A stretch of DNA of 47,695 nucleotides, taken from NCBI GenBank assembly GCA_007693915.1, contig RECS01000121.1, positions 1 to 47,695 of the forward strand. Reading direction: 5' to 3'. Shown here in pieces: positions 8,436-16,588 of this stretch. Numbering within the stretch: the stretch's first letter is position 1; each line of letters starts with the position of its first letter. The DNA comes from Saprospirales bacterium. GTDB taxonomy: Bacteria > Bacteroidota > Bacteroidia > Chitinophagales > Saprospiraceae. A program made the position numbers and the translations under genes. The notes beneath the pieces are model-generated. The model was not told where the DNA came from, ran no database searches, and was given only the letters and a program-made list of their open reading frames with translations.

Positions 8436-9167
8436 TTACTTTTGATTTCTTACCATAACATCCACAAAGGCTACAGTTGCATCCTCCATTCTGTTCACGA
8501 TACCATCAATTTTTGAAATGATATAGTTGTAAAAAATCTGCAAAATAATAGCGACAATAAGACCAAATACTGTTGTCAAAAGGGCTACTTTTATACCACC
8601 TGCAACAATAGAGGGTGAAAGGTCACCTGCTGCCTCAATTCTATCGAAAGCATAGATCATACCAATAACCGTACCCATGAATCCAAGCATTGGGGCAATA
8701 GCGATGAAAAGTGAGATCCAAACCAAACCTTTTTCAAGTAATCCCATTTGAACACTACCATAAGAAACAATAGCTTTTTCTACACCCTCTATACCATTTT
8801 CATGATTATTGAGTCCCTCATATAGAATACTTGCAGTTGGACCGGGAGTTGCCTTACAGATTTCTTTGGCACCTTCAATATCACCAGCAACTACTTTCTC
8901 CTCAATTCTCTTAACGAGTTTGTCAGTATTCACTGTGGCAATATTCAATGTAATAATTCTCTCAATACAAAAAGCCAGACCGAGAATTAAACAAAGTAAC
9001 ACAAGGCTCATAAACCTCCAGTCACCCTGAATGAACTGTTCTTTCAAAATCTGAAAAACTCCAGTATCAGCCGCTTCGGTAGCTTCCTGAGCAAAGCCGG
9101 GAGTTGAGGCCAACAATAAAACACCCAATGTCATCAGGGCTGAATTTGTAACTAATCTTCGATTCAT
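8436..9167 (-). CDS. exbB: MotA/TolQ/ExbB proton channel family protein
   Basis: The 243-residue protein starts with a cleavable-looking signal (to about GFAQ, residue 26), as in long ExbB proteins of Bacteroidota. It then has three membrane segments: about 51-70, 150-172 and 190-215. The MotA/TolQ/ExbB core is recognisable from IAPMLGFMGTVIGMIYAF and the Thr-containing last helix GIKVALLTTVFGLIVAI. ExbB pentamers form the stator channel around ExbD and energise TonB-dependent uptake, or in some lineages motility or secretion. It is the first gene of the cluster. A -7 element TATATTTG lies about 50 bases upstream of its ATG. Confidence 0.94.
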   Translation of the reverse strand: MNRRLVTNSALMTLGVLLLASTPGFAQEATEAADTGVFQILKEQFIQGDWRFMSLVLLCLILGLAFCIERIITLNIATVNTDKLVKRIEEKVVAGDIEGAKEICKATPGPTASILYEGLNNHENGIEGVEKAIVSYGSVQMGLLEKGLVWISLFIAIAPMLGFMGTVIGMIYAFDRIEAAGDLSPSIVAGGIKVALLTTVFGLIVAIILQIFYNYIISKIDGIVNRMEDATVAFVDVMVRNQK

Positions 9168-9215
9168 AATACGTTGATTTTCGCTGATTTAAATTAAAAT
9201 TTTTTTTAAAAAACT

Positions 9216-9223
9216 CAAATATA
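9216..9223 (-). promoter_or_regulatory. Putative -7 element for the exbB operon
   Basis: TATATTTG on the minus strand matches the Bacteroidota -7 consensus TAnnTTTG exactly. It predicts a start of transcription near 9210 and a leader of roughly 43 bases. No good -33 TTTG is visible at the usual distance, so support is partial. Confidence 0.5.
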
Positions 9224-9256
9224 ACTCCTTATAAGTTAACTAAACTTTAAAAATTG

Positions 9257-9344
9257 CGGAGAGTAAGGGATTCGAACCCTTGATACCCTTTTGGGGTATA
9301 CACGCGTTCCAGGCGTGCGCCTTCGACCACTCGGCCAACTCTCC
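9257..9344 (-). tRNA. tRNA-Ser (anticodon GGA)
   Basis: The 88-nt minus-strand gene folds as a class II tRNA. The acceptor stem is GGAGAGT (9338-9344) with ACTCTCC (9258-9264) and discriminator G at 9257. The anticodon stem CACGC/GCGTG encloses the loop CTGGAAC with anticodon GGA at 9308-9310. A long variable arm (TATACCCC with GGGGTATA-like pairing) and a TTCGAAT T-loop follow. The long variable arm and GGA anticodon identify a serine tRNA reading UCC/UCU. The 3' CCA is not encoded, as expected for this group. Confidence 0.97.
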
Positions 9345-9456
9345 GGAAACACAATACAACCCCAAAGGAAATAAATTTTCCTCAAATAAAAATCAATATT
9401 ACGAAAAAAATTGAATCCTTTCCAAAATAATTAGGCACCCTTTTTTGAAGAATATC

Positions 9457-10242
9457 TCAGATATAATTATTATGTATTTGTTTACCAAAGACTTTCAGAC
9501 AGTTTAAGCCTGTTTTTTGAATTACTTCATCATAAGTAGTTTCAGAAAGCTCACTTACACGTTCTGCAATATTTTTTAAATAAGCCGGTTCATTTCTCTT
9601 CCCCCTGAAAGGAACCGGTGCTAAATAGGGTGCGTCTGTTTCAAGAATCATATTATCTAATCCCGAATATGGCAAAATCTTGTCCATGCCGCCATTCTTG
9701 TAGGTAACTACACCACCCAGTCCCATAAAAAATCCCAGATCCCGGATTTTTTTTACCTGATCAAGATTACCGGTAAAACAATGAAATATTCCTTTCAATC
9801 TGCCATCCTGTGCACCTTCTATCTCACTTATCGTCAGATCAAGGGAATCCCGACTGTGAATAATAATGGGAAGGTTTTTCTCTTTTGCCCAATTGATCTG
9901 AATCCTGAAAGCCTCTTGTTGTATTTCCAGAGTAGTCTTATCCCAGTACATATCTATACCAGTCTCCCCTACTGCTATAATACCCTCCGCTCCTAAATGC
10001 CCTTCCATGCCTTCAAGGACTGATCGATAGTCCTCCTTTACACTACAAGGATGTAAACCCACAGCAGGCAAACAATAATGGGGATGCTTTTCTGCAAGAT
10101 CAAACATCGACTGGAGTGATGCCTTATCGATATTTGGCAATACGATTTTTTCAACCCCTGCCTCTTTTGCTCTTTCAATGACCGCATCAATATCCTCTAA
10201 AAATGCATCTACATATAAATGTGAATGTGAATCTATTAGCAT
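9457..10242 (-). CDS. tatD: TatD family metal-dependent hydrolase / DNase
   Basis: The 261-residue protein has the full TatD signature for a TIM-barrel two-metal nuclease: DSHSHL at the N-terminus (His6, His8), GLHP, GETGID, IHSRDS, HCFTG and ETDAPYLAPVPFRGKRNEP. All metal-ligand positions expected of the family appear intact. Members act as 3'-5' DNases or RNA-processing exonucleases and have been linked to DNA repair and to D-tyrosyl-tRNA-related activities. The cytoplasmic protein has the normal family length. It lies about 60 bases downstream of the large glycosyltransferase gene. Confidence 0.95.
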   Translation of the reverse strand: MLIDSHSHLYVDAFLEDIDAVIERAKEAGVEKIVLPNIDKASLQSMFDLAEKHPHYCLPAVGLHPCSVKEDYRSVLEGMEGHLGAEGIIAVGETGIDMYWDKTTLEIQQEAFRIQINWAKEKNLPIIIHSRDSLDLTISEIEGAQDGRLKGIFHCFTGNLDQVKKIRDLGFFMGLGGVVTYKNGGMDKILPYSGLDNMILETDAPYLAPVPFRGKRNEPAYLKNIAERVSELSETTYDEVIQKTGLNCLKVFGKQIHNNYI

Positions 10243-10302
10243 AATTCTCTTTTTCTGTTAAGTTTTCAATCGTCCGACTCTAAATCGAGCCTCTCAGAGC
10301 AC

Positions 10303-12246
10303 TTACAGATAATTTTTTAAAAATGTTTTCAAAAAAATCTCCAAATCTTCTCGAATACTATAATCTAATGAATAGTGATAATTGTACTTATCCACTCTTT
10401 CAGCGGTGGTGAAATCTGATTGGTTATTCATCAAACAGCTTTTTCTTAAATTTGGTAAGGAGGTATAATTAGTACCCTTTGGATAATAACCCACCCAGGT
10501 TTTTGCCGAAAAAATTACCGCTATCCAATCTTTTAAAAATTGTATCCGACGCCTGAAAAAAATAAAAAATACCGGTAAAATCGGCAGCAACACTAAGCTA
10601 ACTATCAGATCTAACAACCGCTTTTGCCACCTCACATGTCCGAGTGAAAGTCGGTGTACTACCTGCTTGCTGAACAACTCGCCACTTCTTCTGGAAGAAA
10701 AACTGCTTATCAGCCCATCCCCTTCTGCTGTGAGAATCCTGTACTTTACCTCAGTCCCCAAAAGTGCCATTATTTCCATCATGGTATCATACCTCATAGA
10801 GGAATCACAAAAAATAAGTTCAGAAGGCTGATATGCATGAACAATGTCATCTATATCCGATATGTTTCCTTTAAAAAATTCATTTTCTGTTGGTTCGGTG
10901 CTTATGGATATATGTGAACCTGTTTTGTACTGATTAAACTGTAGAATATCAAGAGCCTTCAAAACTTCCTGTTTTGTGCCCACCAATACCAATGAAGGTG
11001 AATGTTCTGCTATAAAGCTCCATTTCCGGGTTTTAAAAAAATTATACAAAGCCCGACTGAGAAAAACATAAATCAGAGTCCATAAACCTGAAAAGAGAAG
11101 AACTGCACGGGAAGACCTGAAAAAGGCTTCCATAAGACCGTAAAGGGAAACCAGGAACAACCCCCCAAAGAATACGGCAAGTAAGGTCTGCATGGAACTT
11201 CTGTATCTTGAATAATAACCAAACAAGTAGAGAAAAACCACCCACACTATCGCGTAAATAGGAAGATTGATCAAAACCAATGTTTCGGGATAATAGTTCT
11301 TATCACCATGTATCAGCTGACCAAGCAGTAGTTGCCCTGCTACAAAACCCAAATAAAGCAATATAAAATCAGCTATCATCCTCCCTTTTCCACCAATAAA
11401 TGTCCCCAATAGCGATAGAAGGGCTCTGATATAAATACCGACCTTCAAAAACCATTTAAAAAACAGTGAGCTGTTAGTAAAATGCTTGTCAGCAAAAATT
11501 TCCATAGCCTTGTAAAAGGTTCTGATGTAATTAAAACTGACCTTTTTTGTACTCTCACCCTTAAAATGAATAATAGAAGTTTCCGCAACATAATATAATT
11601 GATAGCCCCCAAGACTGATTCGGTAAGACAAGTCTATATCCTCACCGTACATGAAAAAACTTTCATCAAAACCGCCACCAATTTCATTGAGTACTTTTTT
11701 TCTCACTAAAAAAAAAGCTCCCGAAAGCACTTCCACAGCTGCATTCTGATCCGCTGGCAGGTGTCCCATATGGTACTGATTGAAAAGGGCTGACCTAGGA
11801 AATAAACCGGACAAACCACTCGCCTTACAAAAGGCAACAAAGGGCGTAGGAAGACCCCTTTTTGACTCCGGCAGATAATTTCCGCTACCGTCAACCATCT
11901 TTACACCGGCAGCACCAATACTTTTATCCTTTTCCATTATTTCGACAGGAACCACAAGACTGTCTTCTTTGAGTATGGTGTCGGGATTAAGGAAAAGGAT
12001 GTACTCACCACCTGCTATTTTTAGCCCCTGATTACATGCCACAGAAAAACCTGCATTTTCCTTATTCACTATCAATTTTACGTTGGGATATTTGGCCTCT
12101 ATGAGATCTACGGATTGATCTGATGAATTGTTATCCACAACTATAGTCTCCACTTCCCATGGCTTAACGGCCAATTCTATTGACCTCAAACACTGATCAA
12201 TAAAATACCGCACATTATAATTAACAATAATTATGGAAAGCTTCAC
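10303..12246 (-). CDS. GT2 glycosyltransferase fused to a degenerate phosphoglycosyltransferase-like membrane region
   Basis: Residues 1-250 form a GT-A family 2 domain of the rhamnosyltransferase/WbbL kind: the start is VKLSIIIVNYN, with NPDTIL and GEDIDLSYR further on. About five membrane helices (roughly 275-410) and a nucleotide-binding-like segment (SLVLVGTKQEVLKAL, about 425-510) follow, the layout of WbaP-type sugar-phosphate transferases. The C-terminus keeps only the re-entrant helix LLDLIVSLVLLPILPVFF and a VGYYP motif like the VGPRP of that family. The intervening catalytic block with the Asp-Glu dyad and the KFRSM motif is missing. Surface polysaccharide assembly is the likely role. 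I chose GTG 12246 because it gives the canonical GT2 N-terminus; an in-frame TTG at 12276 is the alternative. Confidence 0.82.
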   Translation of the reverse strand: MKLSIIIVNYNVRYFIDQCLRSIELAVKPWEVETIVVDNNSSDQSVDLIEAKYPNVKLIVNKENAGFSVACNQGLKIAGGEYILFLNPDTILKEDSLVVPVEIMEKDKSIGAAGVKMVDGSGNYLPESKRGLPTPFVAFCKASGLSGLFPRSALFNQYHMGHLPADQNAAVEVLSGAFFLVRKKVLNEIGGGFDESFFMYGEDIDLSYRISLGGYQLYYVAETSIIHFKGESTKKVSFNYIRTFYKAMEIFADKHFTNSSLFFKWFLKVGIYIRALLSLLGTFIGGKGRMIADFILLYLGFVAGQLLLGQLIHGDKNYYPETLVLINLPIYAIVWVVFLYLFGYYSRYRSSMQTLLAVFFGGLFLVSLYGLMEAFFRSSRAVLLFSGLWTLIYVFLSRALYNFFKTRKWSFIAEHSPSLVLVGTKQEVLKALDILQFNQYKTGSHISISTEPTENEFFKGNISDIDDIVHAYQPSELIFCDSSMRYDTMMEIMALLGTEVKYRILTAEGDGLISSFSSRRSGELFSKQVVHRLSLGHVRWQKRLLDLIVSLVLLPILPVFFIFFRRRIQFLKDWIAVIFSAKTWVGYYPKGTNYTSLPNLRKSCLMNNQSDFTTAERVDKYNYHYSLDYSIREDLEIFLKTFLKNYL

Positions 12247-12298
12247 AGAATGAACTCTTTGGTAAAATACAAGCAATCAATCGAGATTACCTGAAGGA

Positions 12299-12306
12299 CA
12301 AAAGTA
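12299..12306 (-). promoter_or_regulatory. Putative -7 element upstream of the GT2 fusion gene
   Basis: TACTTTTG on the minus strand fits TAnnTTTG. The predicted transcript start near 12292 lies upstream of both candidate start codons (TTG 12276, GTG 12246). No -33 element is evident. Confidence 0.4.
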
Positions 12307-12409
12307 AAACAATATGAGCACTTCTGATATCGAAATACGAAAATACAATGCTGCCAATAAAAGAAATGAGGTAGAATATGGTTTACAGTTTTGCCTACAC
12401 CTTAGACAA

Positions 12410-13027
12410 CTACTCATTCAATTGATAAGGTATTCTGGCCCTGATAGATCGACCTAAAGTCATTTCATCTGCATATTCCAATTCACCTCCAAAAGCCACA
12501 CCTCTCGCCAAGATACTTATCTTATGTACACCTGCATCATTAAGACAGCGGGTGAGATAATAAATGGTTGTTTCTCCGTCAATAGTGGGGCTTATTCCCA
12601 TAATGACTTCGTCAATTTTATCCTTTTTACATCTATCAATTAAAGTCTCTATATTTAAGTCGTCAGGGCCTATCCCATCAATAGGAGAAATAATACCACC
12701 AAGCACATGATATAGCCCCCTAAAATGACCTGTATCCTCTATAGCCATAACATCTCTAATACTTTCCACAATGCAAATGGTGTTATGATCTCGCTTTTGA
12801 TCAGTGCATATGTGACAAATATCGGCGTCGGAAACGTGATGACATTTTCTGCAAAATTTAAGTTCAGTTCCAAGCTTACTAACCGATCTTGCAAAATTAT
12901 TCAATACAGAAGGGTCTTGGTAAATACAATGAAGGGCAAGTCTCAAGGCAGTTTTCCTACCAATTCCCGGAAGAGAAGCAAAGGCATCTACTGCATCATC
13001 CAATATTTTTGAGGAATGTTTTTCCAT
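12410..13027 (-). CDS. recR: Recombination protein RecR
   Basis: The 205-residue product matches RecR over its whole length. It has an N-terminal helix-hairpin-helix (LPGIGRKTALRLALH), a four-cysteine zinc finger (CRKC...CHIC), and a Toprim domain beginning TICIVESIRDVMAIE and containing DEVIMGISPTIDGE. The C-terminal segment VAFGGELEYADEMTLGRSI is typical. RecR works with RecO and RecF to load RecA on gapped single-stranded DNA. It is encoded alone here, without the dnaX or YbaB neighbours seen in many Gram-negatives. A TACCTTTA element lies about 25 bases upstream, and the preceding sua5-type gene is terminated before it. Confidence 0.97.
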   Translation of the reverse strand: MEKHSSKILDDAVDAFASLPGIGRKTALRLALHCIYQDPSVLNNFARSVSKLGTELKFCRKCHHVSDADICHICTDQKRDHNTICIVESIRDVMAIEDTGHFRGLYHVLGGIISPIDGIGPDDLNIETLIDRCKKDKIDEVIMGISPTIDGETTIYYLTRCLNDAGVHKISILARGVAFGGELEYADEMTLGRSIRARIPYQLNE

Positions 13028-13134
13028 GTATCTTTAAATTCACTGTAAAGGTAGTACAAATCAAATTTGAATTATACTTATATGAAAAAAATCTAACAAT
13101 AAGAATATCGATTAGTTCTTCCAGTCATTATGAT

Positions 13135-13168
13135 AAAAAAATCCGATGGAAAAACATCCACCGGATTT
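13135..13168 (-). terminator. Terminator after the Sua5/YrdC gene
   Basis: A stem AAATCCG/CGGATTT (13139-13145 with 13162-13168), extended by TGG/CCA across one mismatch, is followed on the minus strand by a run of T (13135-13141). It ends transcription from the threonylcarbamoyl-AMP synthase gene just upstream of recR. Confidence 0.8.
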
Positions 13169-13190
13169 AATTTTAGAGAAAGTGTATTGC

Positions 13191-13808
13191 TTATCTTAAC
13201 TCTTCAAATCCCTCCCTGATAATTTCAGGAATTTCCTCCGTACAATCTACAATGGTGCTAGGTTCTGTTTGTCCGATACCACCATCAATGATAGTATCAA
13301 ATTGGCTTCCGTACCGTTCATAAATGAAGGACGGTTCCGTGTAATATTCAAGTTCATCGTCATTCCTCTTTAAAGACGTACTTAGAAGTGGTCTGCCTAG
13401 ACCTTCAATGATATCGAGAACTATTTTGTTTTTTGGGATTCGAACCCCTATGGTTCTCCTTCTGTTTTTAAAAATTCTCGGCACCTGACTATTCGCTTTA
13501 ATGATGAAGGTGAATGGACCGGGTGTATTGCGCTTAAGTATTTTAAACACATCGTTATTGATTTGTGCGGCATACTCTGCAATTTGACTTATGTCTTTGC
13601 ACAGAAAAGTCATATTGGCTAAAGTTGGATCGAGTCCTTTAAACTGGAAAATTCGCTCAACGACATCCTGTCTTAAAATGTCGCAACCAATAGCGTATAC
13701 ACTGTCAGTTGGATAAATGACCATTCCCCCACCTTCAAGTGTTTTACATACTTCACTAATCTTACGTCCTTCCGGATTCTCCGGGTGGATTTTCAAAAGT
13801 TTACCCAT
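13191..13808 (-). CDS. tsaC: L-threonylcarbamoyladenylate synthase (Sua5/YciO/YrdC family)
   Basis: The 205-residue protein has the YrdC fold. The N-terminal GGGMVIYPTDSVYAIGCD matches the conserved PTET/PTDT-type loop. The family's central motifs follow: KRNTPGPFTFIIKA, RRTIGVRIP and LLSTSLKRNDDE, then a C-terminal DGGIGQTEPSTIVDC. YrdC/Sua5 enzymes make threonylcarbamoyl-AMP from threonine, bicarbonate and ATP for the t6A modification of ANN-decoding tRNAs. The Sua5 C-terminal domain is absent, so the length is that of YrdC/YciO. The YciO subgroup has weaker activity, and this copy could belong to it: it starts LLKIHPENPEGRKI, a YciO-like opening. It is transcribed alone and ends at a terminator. 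Confidence 0.88.
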   Translation of the reverse strand: MGKLLKIHPENPEGRKISEVCKTLEGGGMVIYPTDSVYAIGCDILRQDVVERIFQFKGLDPTLANMTFLCKDISQIAEYAAQINNDVFKILKRNTPGPFTFIIKANSQVPRIFKNRRRTIGVRIPKNKIVLDIIEGLGRPLLSTSLKRNDDELEYYTEPSFIYERYGSQFDTIIDGGIGQTEPSTIVDCTEEIPEIIREGFEELR

Positions 13809-14059
13809 ATTGATATATTTTATTATGTGAAAAATCTGTGACCAAATTATAAAAAATTTTAATATCTTCAGTCCTAAACCAAATATTTTTAAACTTTATT
13901 TTTTAAAATGTAGCTCATAAATATATGAATTAAACCCAACTGAAACAAATTAATTTAAAAATTATCTTCAAATCTATTGCAGGGCATGCCACTATTATTG
14001 GATTTCCTATTCAGGACGCAATGCACCCACCTATAAATCATAGACTTTTAAACTTGCAT

Positions 14060-14067
14060 TATCTTTG
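14060..14067 (+). promoter_or_regulatory. Putative -7 element upstream of the plus-strand GT2 gene
   Basis: TATCTTTG exactly matches TAnnTTTG. It ends 11 bases before the TTG start codon at 14079, predicting a leader of only about six bases. No clear -33 motif is seen. Confidence 0.5.
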
Positions 14068-14078
14068 CAAGAAAAAAA

Positions 14079-14984
14079 TTGAAATTATCTGTTCTCATAC
14101 CAGTTTACAACAGAGCTGTTGGTAGTTTGCTGAATGAGCTTGCTGATCAGGCAGTAAGATGTACAGGCAAGATTGAAATAATTTGTCTGGACGATGGATC
14201 AGATTTTTACGCTGCAGAAAATAAAGAAACTGCGGAAAGACTTAAAGTCCAATATCACCTTAGAGAGAACAAAGGAAGAGCAGTAAGCAGAAATGAATTG
14301 ATGAGACTGGCTTCTGGAGATTACCTTTTGTTTTTAGATTGCGACTCAGGAATAATTCGCCCGGACTTTTTGGAAACTTATCTTCGCCTCATTGATCGCA
14401 CTCAGACAAAAGTACTTTATGGCGGAAGGGTCTATCCTGAAAATCCACCGGGCAATGGCTTTAAACTACATTGGAAATACGGTAGAAAGATAGAGGCTGC
14501 ATCTCTTAAAAAAAGACTGAAAGAGCCACATCTTACTTTTATGTCAAATAATTTCGTTGTACAGAAAAATATTCTGAATACCTTTCCAATGGATGAGGAA
14601 TTGCGACATTACGGATATGAAGACTTATTGTGGGCTTTGGTAATAAAGGAAAACAAAATTAACATTGACCACTGTGATAATCCAGTAAGACACGAAGACT
14701 TGTGTAGCACTGAGGTCTTCCTAGCAAAAAGCAAACAGGCGCTAGTCAATCTTTCAAAACTTGTAGTCGAACAAAAAATAGATCACAGAAGTACGCCTCT
14801 TTTAAAGACATATGACAAACTTTTAAGTCTTAAATTACTGAAACTATTTTATTTCTTCTTTGGTCTTAGTAAAAAGATCATATCCATTCAACTGAAAAGC
14901 AAATACCCTGTTTTAGGGCTGTTCAGTATTTGGAAATTAGGTCATTACGCTGAAATTATGGATAAAATGAGCGACAAAGCATAA
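14079..14984 (+). CDS. Glycosyltransferase family 2 protein
   Basis: The 301-residue protein opens with LSVLIPVYNRAVGSL and carries the GT-A landmarks CLDDGS, ENKGRAVSRNE and FLDCDSGII, the last holding the DxD-like metal site. A galactosyltransferase-like acceptor block (GYEDLLWALV) follows. Residues from about 245 are hydrophobic and basic, suggesting membrane association. It should transfer a sugar from an activated nucleotide donor; donor and acceptor are unknown. The start is TTG: the reading frame is closed by TAA at 14049-14051 with no ATG or GTG between, and the family N-terminus begins exactly at this codon. It is followed by an 80-base gap to lysS, which has its own -7 box. Confidence 0.9.
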   Translation: MKLSVLIPVYNRAVGSLLNELADQAVRCTGKIEIICLDDGSDFYAAENKETAERLKVQYHLRENKGRAVSRNELMRLASGDYLLFLDCDSGIIRPDFLETYLRLIDRTQTKVLYGGRVYPENPPGNGFKLHWKYGRKIEAASLKKRLKEPHLTFMSNNFVVQKNILNTFPMDEELRHYGYEDLLWALVIKENKINIDHCDNPVRHEDLCSTEVFLAKSKQALVNLSKLVVEQKIDHRSTPLLKTYDKLLSLKLLKLFYFFFGLSKKIISIQLKSKYPVLGLFSIWKLGHYAEIMDKMSDKA

Positions 14985-15035
14985 AAGAATTCAAAGCATT
15001 GAGGAAGTAAACTAAAAAAAGCATTTAAAAACTAG

Positions 15036-15043
15036 TATTTTTG
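15036..15043 (+). promoter_or_regulatory. Putative -7 element for lysS
   Basis: TATTTTTG matches TAnnTTTG. It lies 21 bases upstream of the ATG at 15065 and overlaps an in-frame upstream TTG, so translation cannot start at that TTG on this transcript. Confidence 0.5.
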
Positions 15044-15064
15044 CACTTAAATAAAGGAATATAT

Positions 15065-16588
15065 ATGCAATTAAGTGACCAGGATTTGGTAAGAAGAGAG
15101 TCTTTAAAAGCCATTAGGGAGATGGGAATTGACCCCTTTCCTCATGAGGAATTTACAAGTAATACAAATACCCAATTGATCAAGGGAAATTTCAAGGATG
15201 AAAAAGCTGAGGAATTTTCTAATGTTAGTCTTGCAGGTCGTTTGATGTCAAAACGTGGAAAAGGTGCCGCCATGTTCGCTGAAATACAGGATCAGGTGGG
15301 CAGAATACAGATATACCTGCGACGAGATGATATTTGTCCGGGTGAGGATAAAAGCATTTACAATATCTTAATAAAAAGACATGTGCATCTTGGAGATCAC
15401 ATAGGGATTAAAGGGTTTGTCTTTAGAACCGGCATGGGAGAAATAACCGTCCATGTAACTTCATTTACTCTTTTATCCAAGACTTTGCGCACACTTCCTG
15501 TGGTAAAAAAAGATGCTGAAGGCAATATTTATGACGCGTTTAGTGACCCTGAACTCAGGTACAGAATGCGTTATGTGGACCTGACAGTAAATGATGGAAT
15601 AAAAGAAATATTTATTATCAGGAGTAAAACCATAAGTGCAATGCGCAAATGGTTTGACACTAAAGGATGGCTGGAGGTAGAAACTCCTGTTTTACAGGCA
15701 GTGCATGGTGGTGCAGCGGCAAGGCCATTTAAAACGCATCACAACACCCTCGACATGCCTCTATATTTGAGGATCGCAAACGAGTTGTACCTGAAAAGAT
15801 TGATAGTTGGAGGTTTTGAAGGGGTTTATGAGATTGGGAAAATGTTTAGAAATGAGGGTATGGATAGAACCCACAATCCTGAATTCACTTCCATGGAAAT
15901 ATATGTAGCCTATAAGGATTACCTCTGGATGATGAAGATGACTGAAAGTCTACTGGAAGACATTACAAAAGAGGTACTCGGACAAACTGAAGTAGAATTC
16001 GATGGGCAAAAAATTGATTTCAAAGGGCCATACGAAAGAATTAGTATGTATGAGGCTATTGAAAAGTTTACCGGAGTGGATATTTCTGAAATGGATGAGG
16101 GAGGATTGAGAGATTTGTGTAAGCAATTTCACATTTCTGTAGAAGATAACATGGGCAGGGGAAAACTTATTGATGAAATTTTTGGGGAGAAAGTAGAAGG
16201 AAATCTTATCCAGCCGACTTTCATAACGGACTACCCCATTGAAATGACTCCTCTTGCAAAAAAACATCGTTCCAAAGAAGGCCTTGTAGAGCGGTTTGAA
16301 CTTTTTGTAAATGGAAAAGAAATTGCCAACGCTTACACTGAGTTAAATGACCCGATCGATCAAAAGGAACGGTTTGAGGAGCAGTTAGAACTTGGAAAAA
16401 GAGGTGATGAGGAAGCAATGGCTATGGACAATGATTTTATTCGGTCATTGGAGTTTGGCATGCCACCGACCTCTGGTTTAGGTATAGGAATCGACCGCTT
16501 GGTCATGTTGCTTACAGGGAAAAAATCTATTCAGGAAGTATTATTTTTCCCGCAAATGAAACCCGAACAAAAGAAAGAAAATGAATAA
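15065..16588 (+). CDS. lysS: Lysyl-tRNA synthetase, class II
   Basis: Starting at ATG 15065, after an AAGGA-like site, the protein has 507 residues, close to E. coli LysS (505). The N-terminal OB-fold anticodon-binding domain (SLAGRLMSKRGKG, about 55-150) precedes the class II catalytic core. Motif 1 is near VETPVLQAVHGGAAARPF, motif 2 is YEIGKMFRNEGMDRTHNPEF, and motif 3 is GLGIGIDRLVMLLTG. It charges tRNA-Lys in the cytoplasm. An in-frame TTG at 15041 would add eight residues, but it overlaps a -7 promoter element and is not supported. The stop codon overlaps the start of the next gene by 8 bases, indicating translational coupling to the lipoprotein. Confidence 0.97.
   Translation: MQLSDQDLVRRESLKAIREMGIDPFPHEEFTSNTNTQLIKGNFKDEKAEEFSNVSLAGRLMSKRGKGAAMFAEIQDQVGRIQIYLRRDDICPGEDKSIYNILIKRHVHLGDHIGIKGFVFRTGMGEITVHVTSFTLLSKTLRTLPVVKKDAEGNIYDAFSDPELRYRMRYVDLTVNDGIKEIFIIRSKTISAMRKWFDTKGWLEVETPVLQAVHGGAAARPFKTHHNTLDMPLYLRIANELYLKRLIVGGFEGVYEIGKMFRNEGMDRTHNPEFTSMEIYVAYKDYLWMMKMTESLLEDITKEVLGQTEVEFDGQKIDFKGPYERISMYEAIEKFTGVDISEMDEGGLRDLCKQFHISVEDNMGRGKLIDEIFGEKVEGNLIQPTFITDYPIEMTPLAKKHRSKEGLVERFELFVNGKEIANAYTELNDPIDQKERFEEQLELGKRGDEEAMAMDNDFIRSLEFGMPPTSGLGIGIDRLVMLLTGKKSIQEVLFFPQMKPEQKKENE

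Noticed and set aside
9216-9344. tRNA-Ser 3' end as an integration (att) site
   Set aside because: No integrase, no direct repeat of the tRNA end and no foreign gene block lie next to it; the downstream exb cluster is core.
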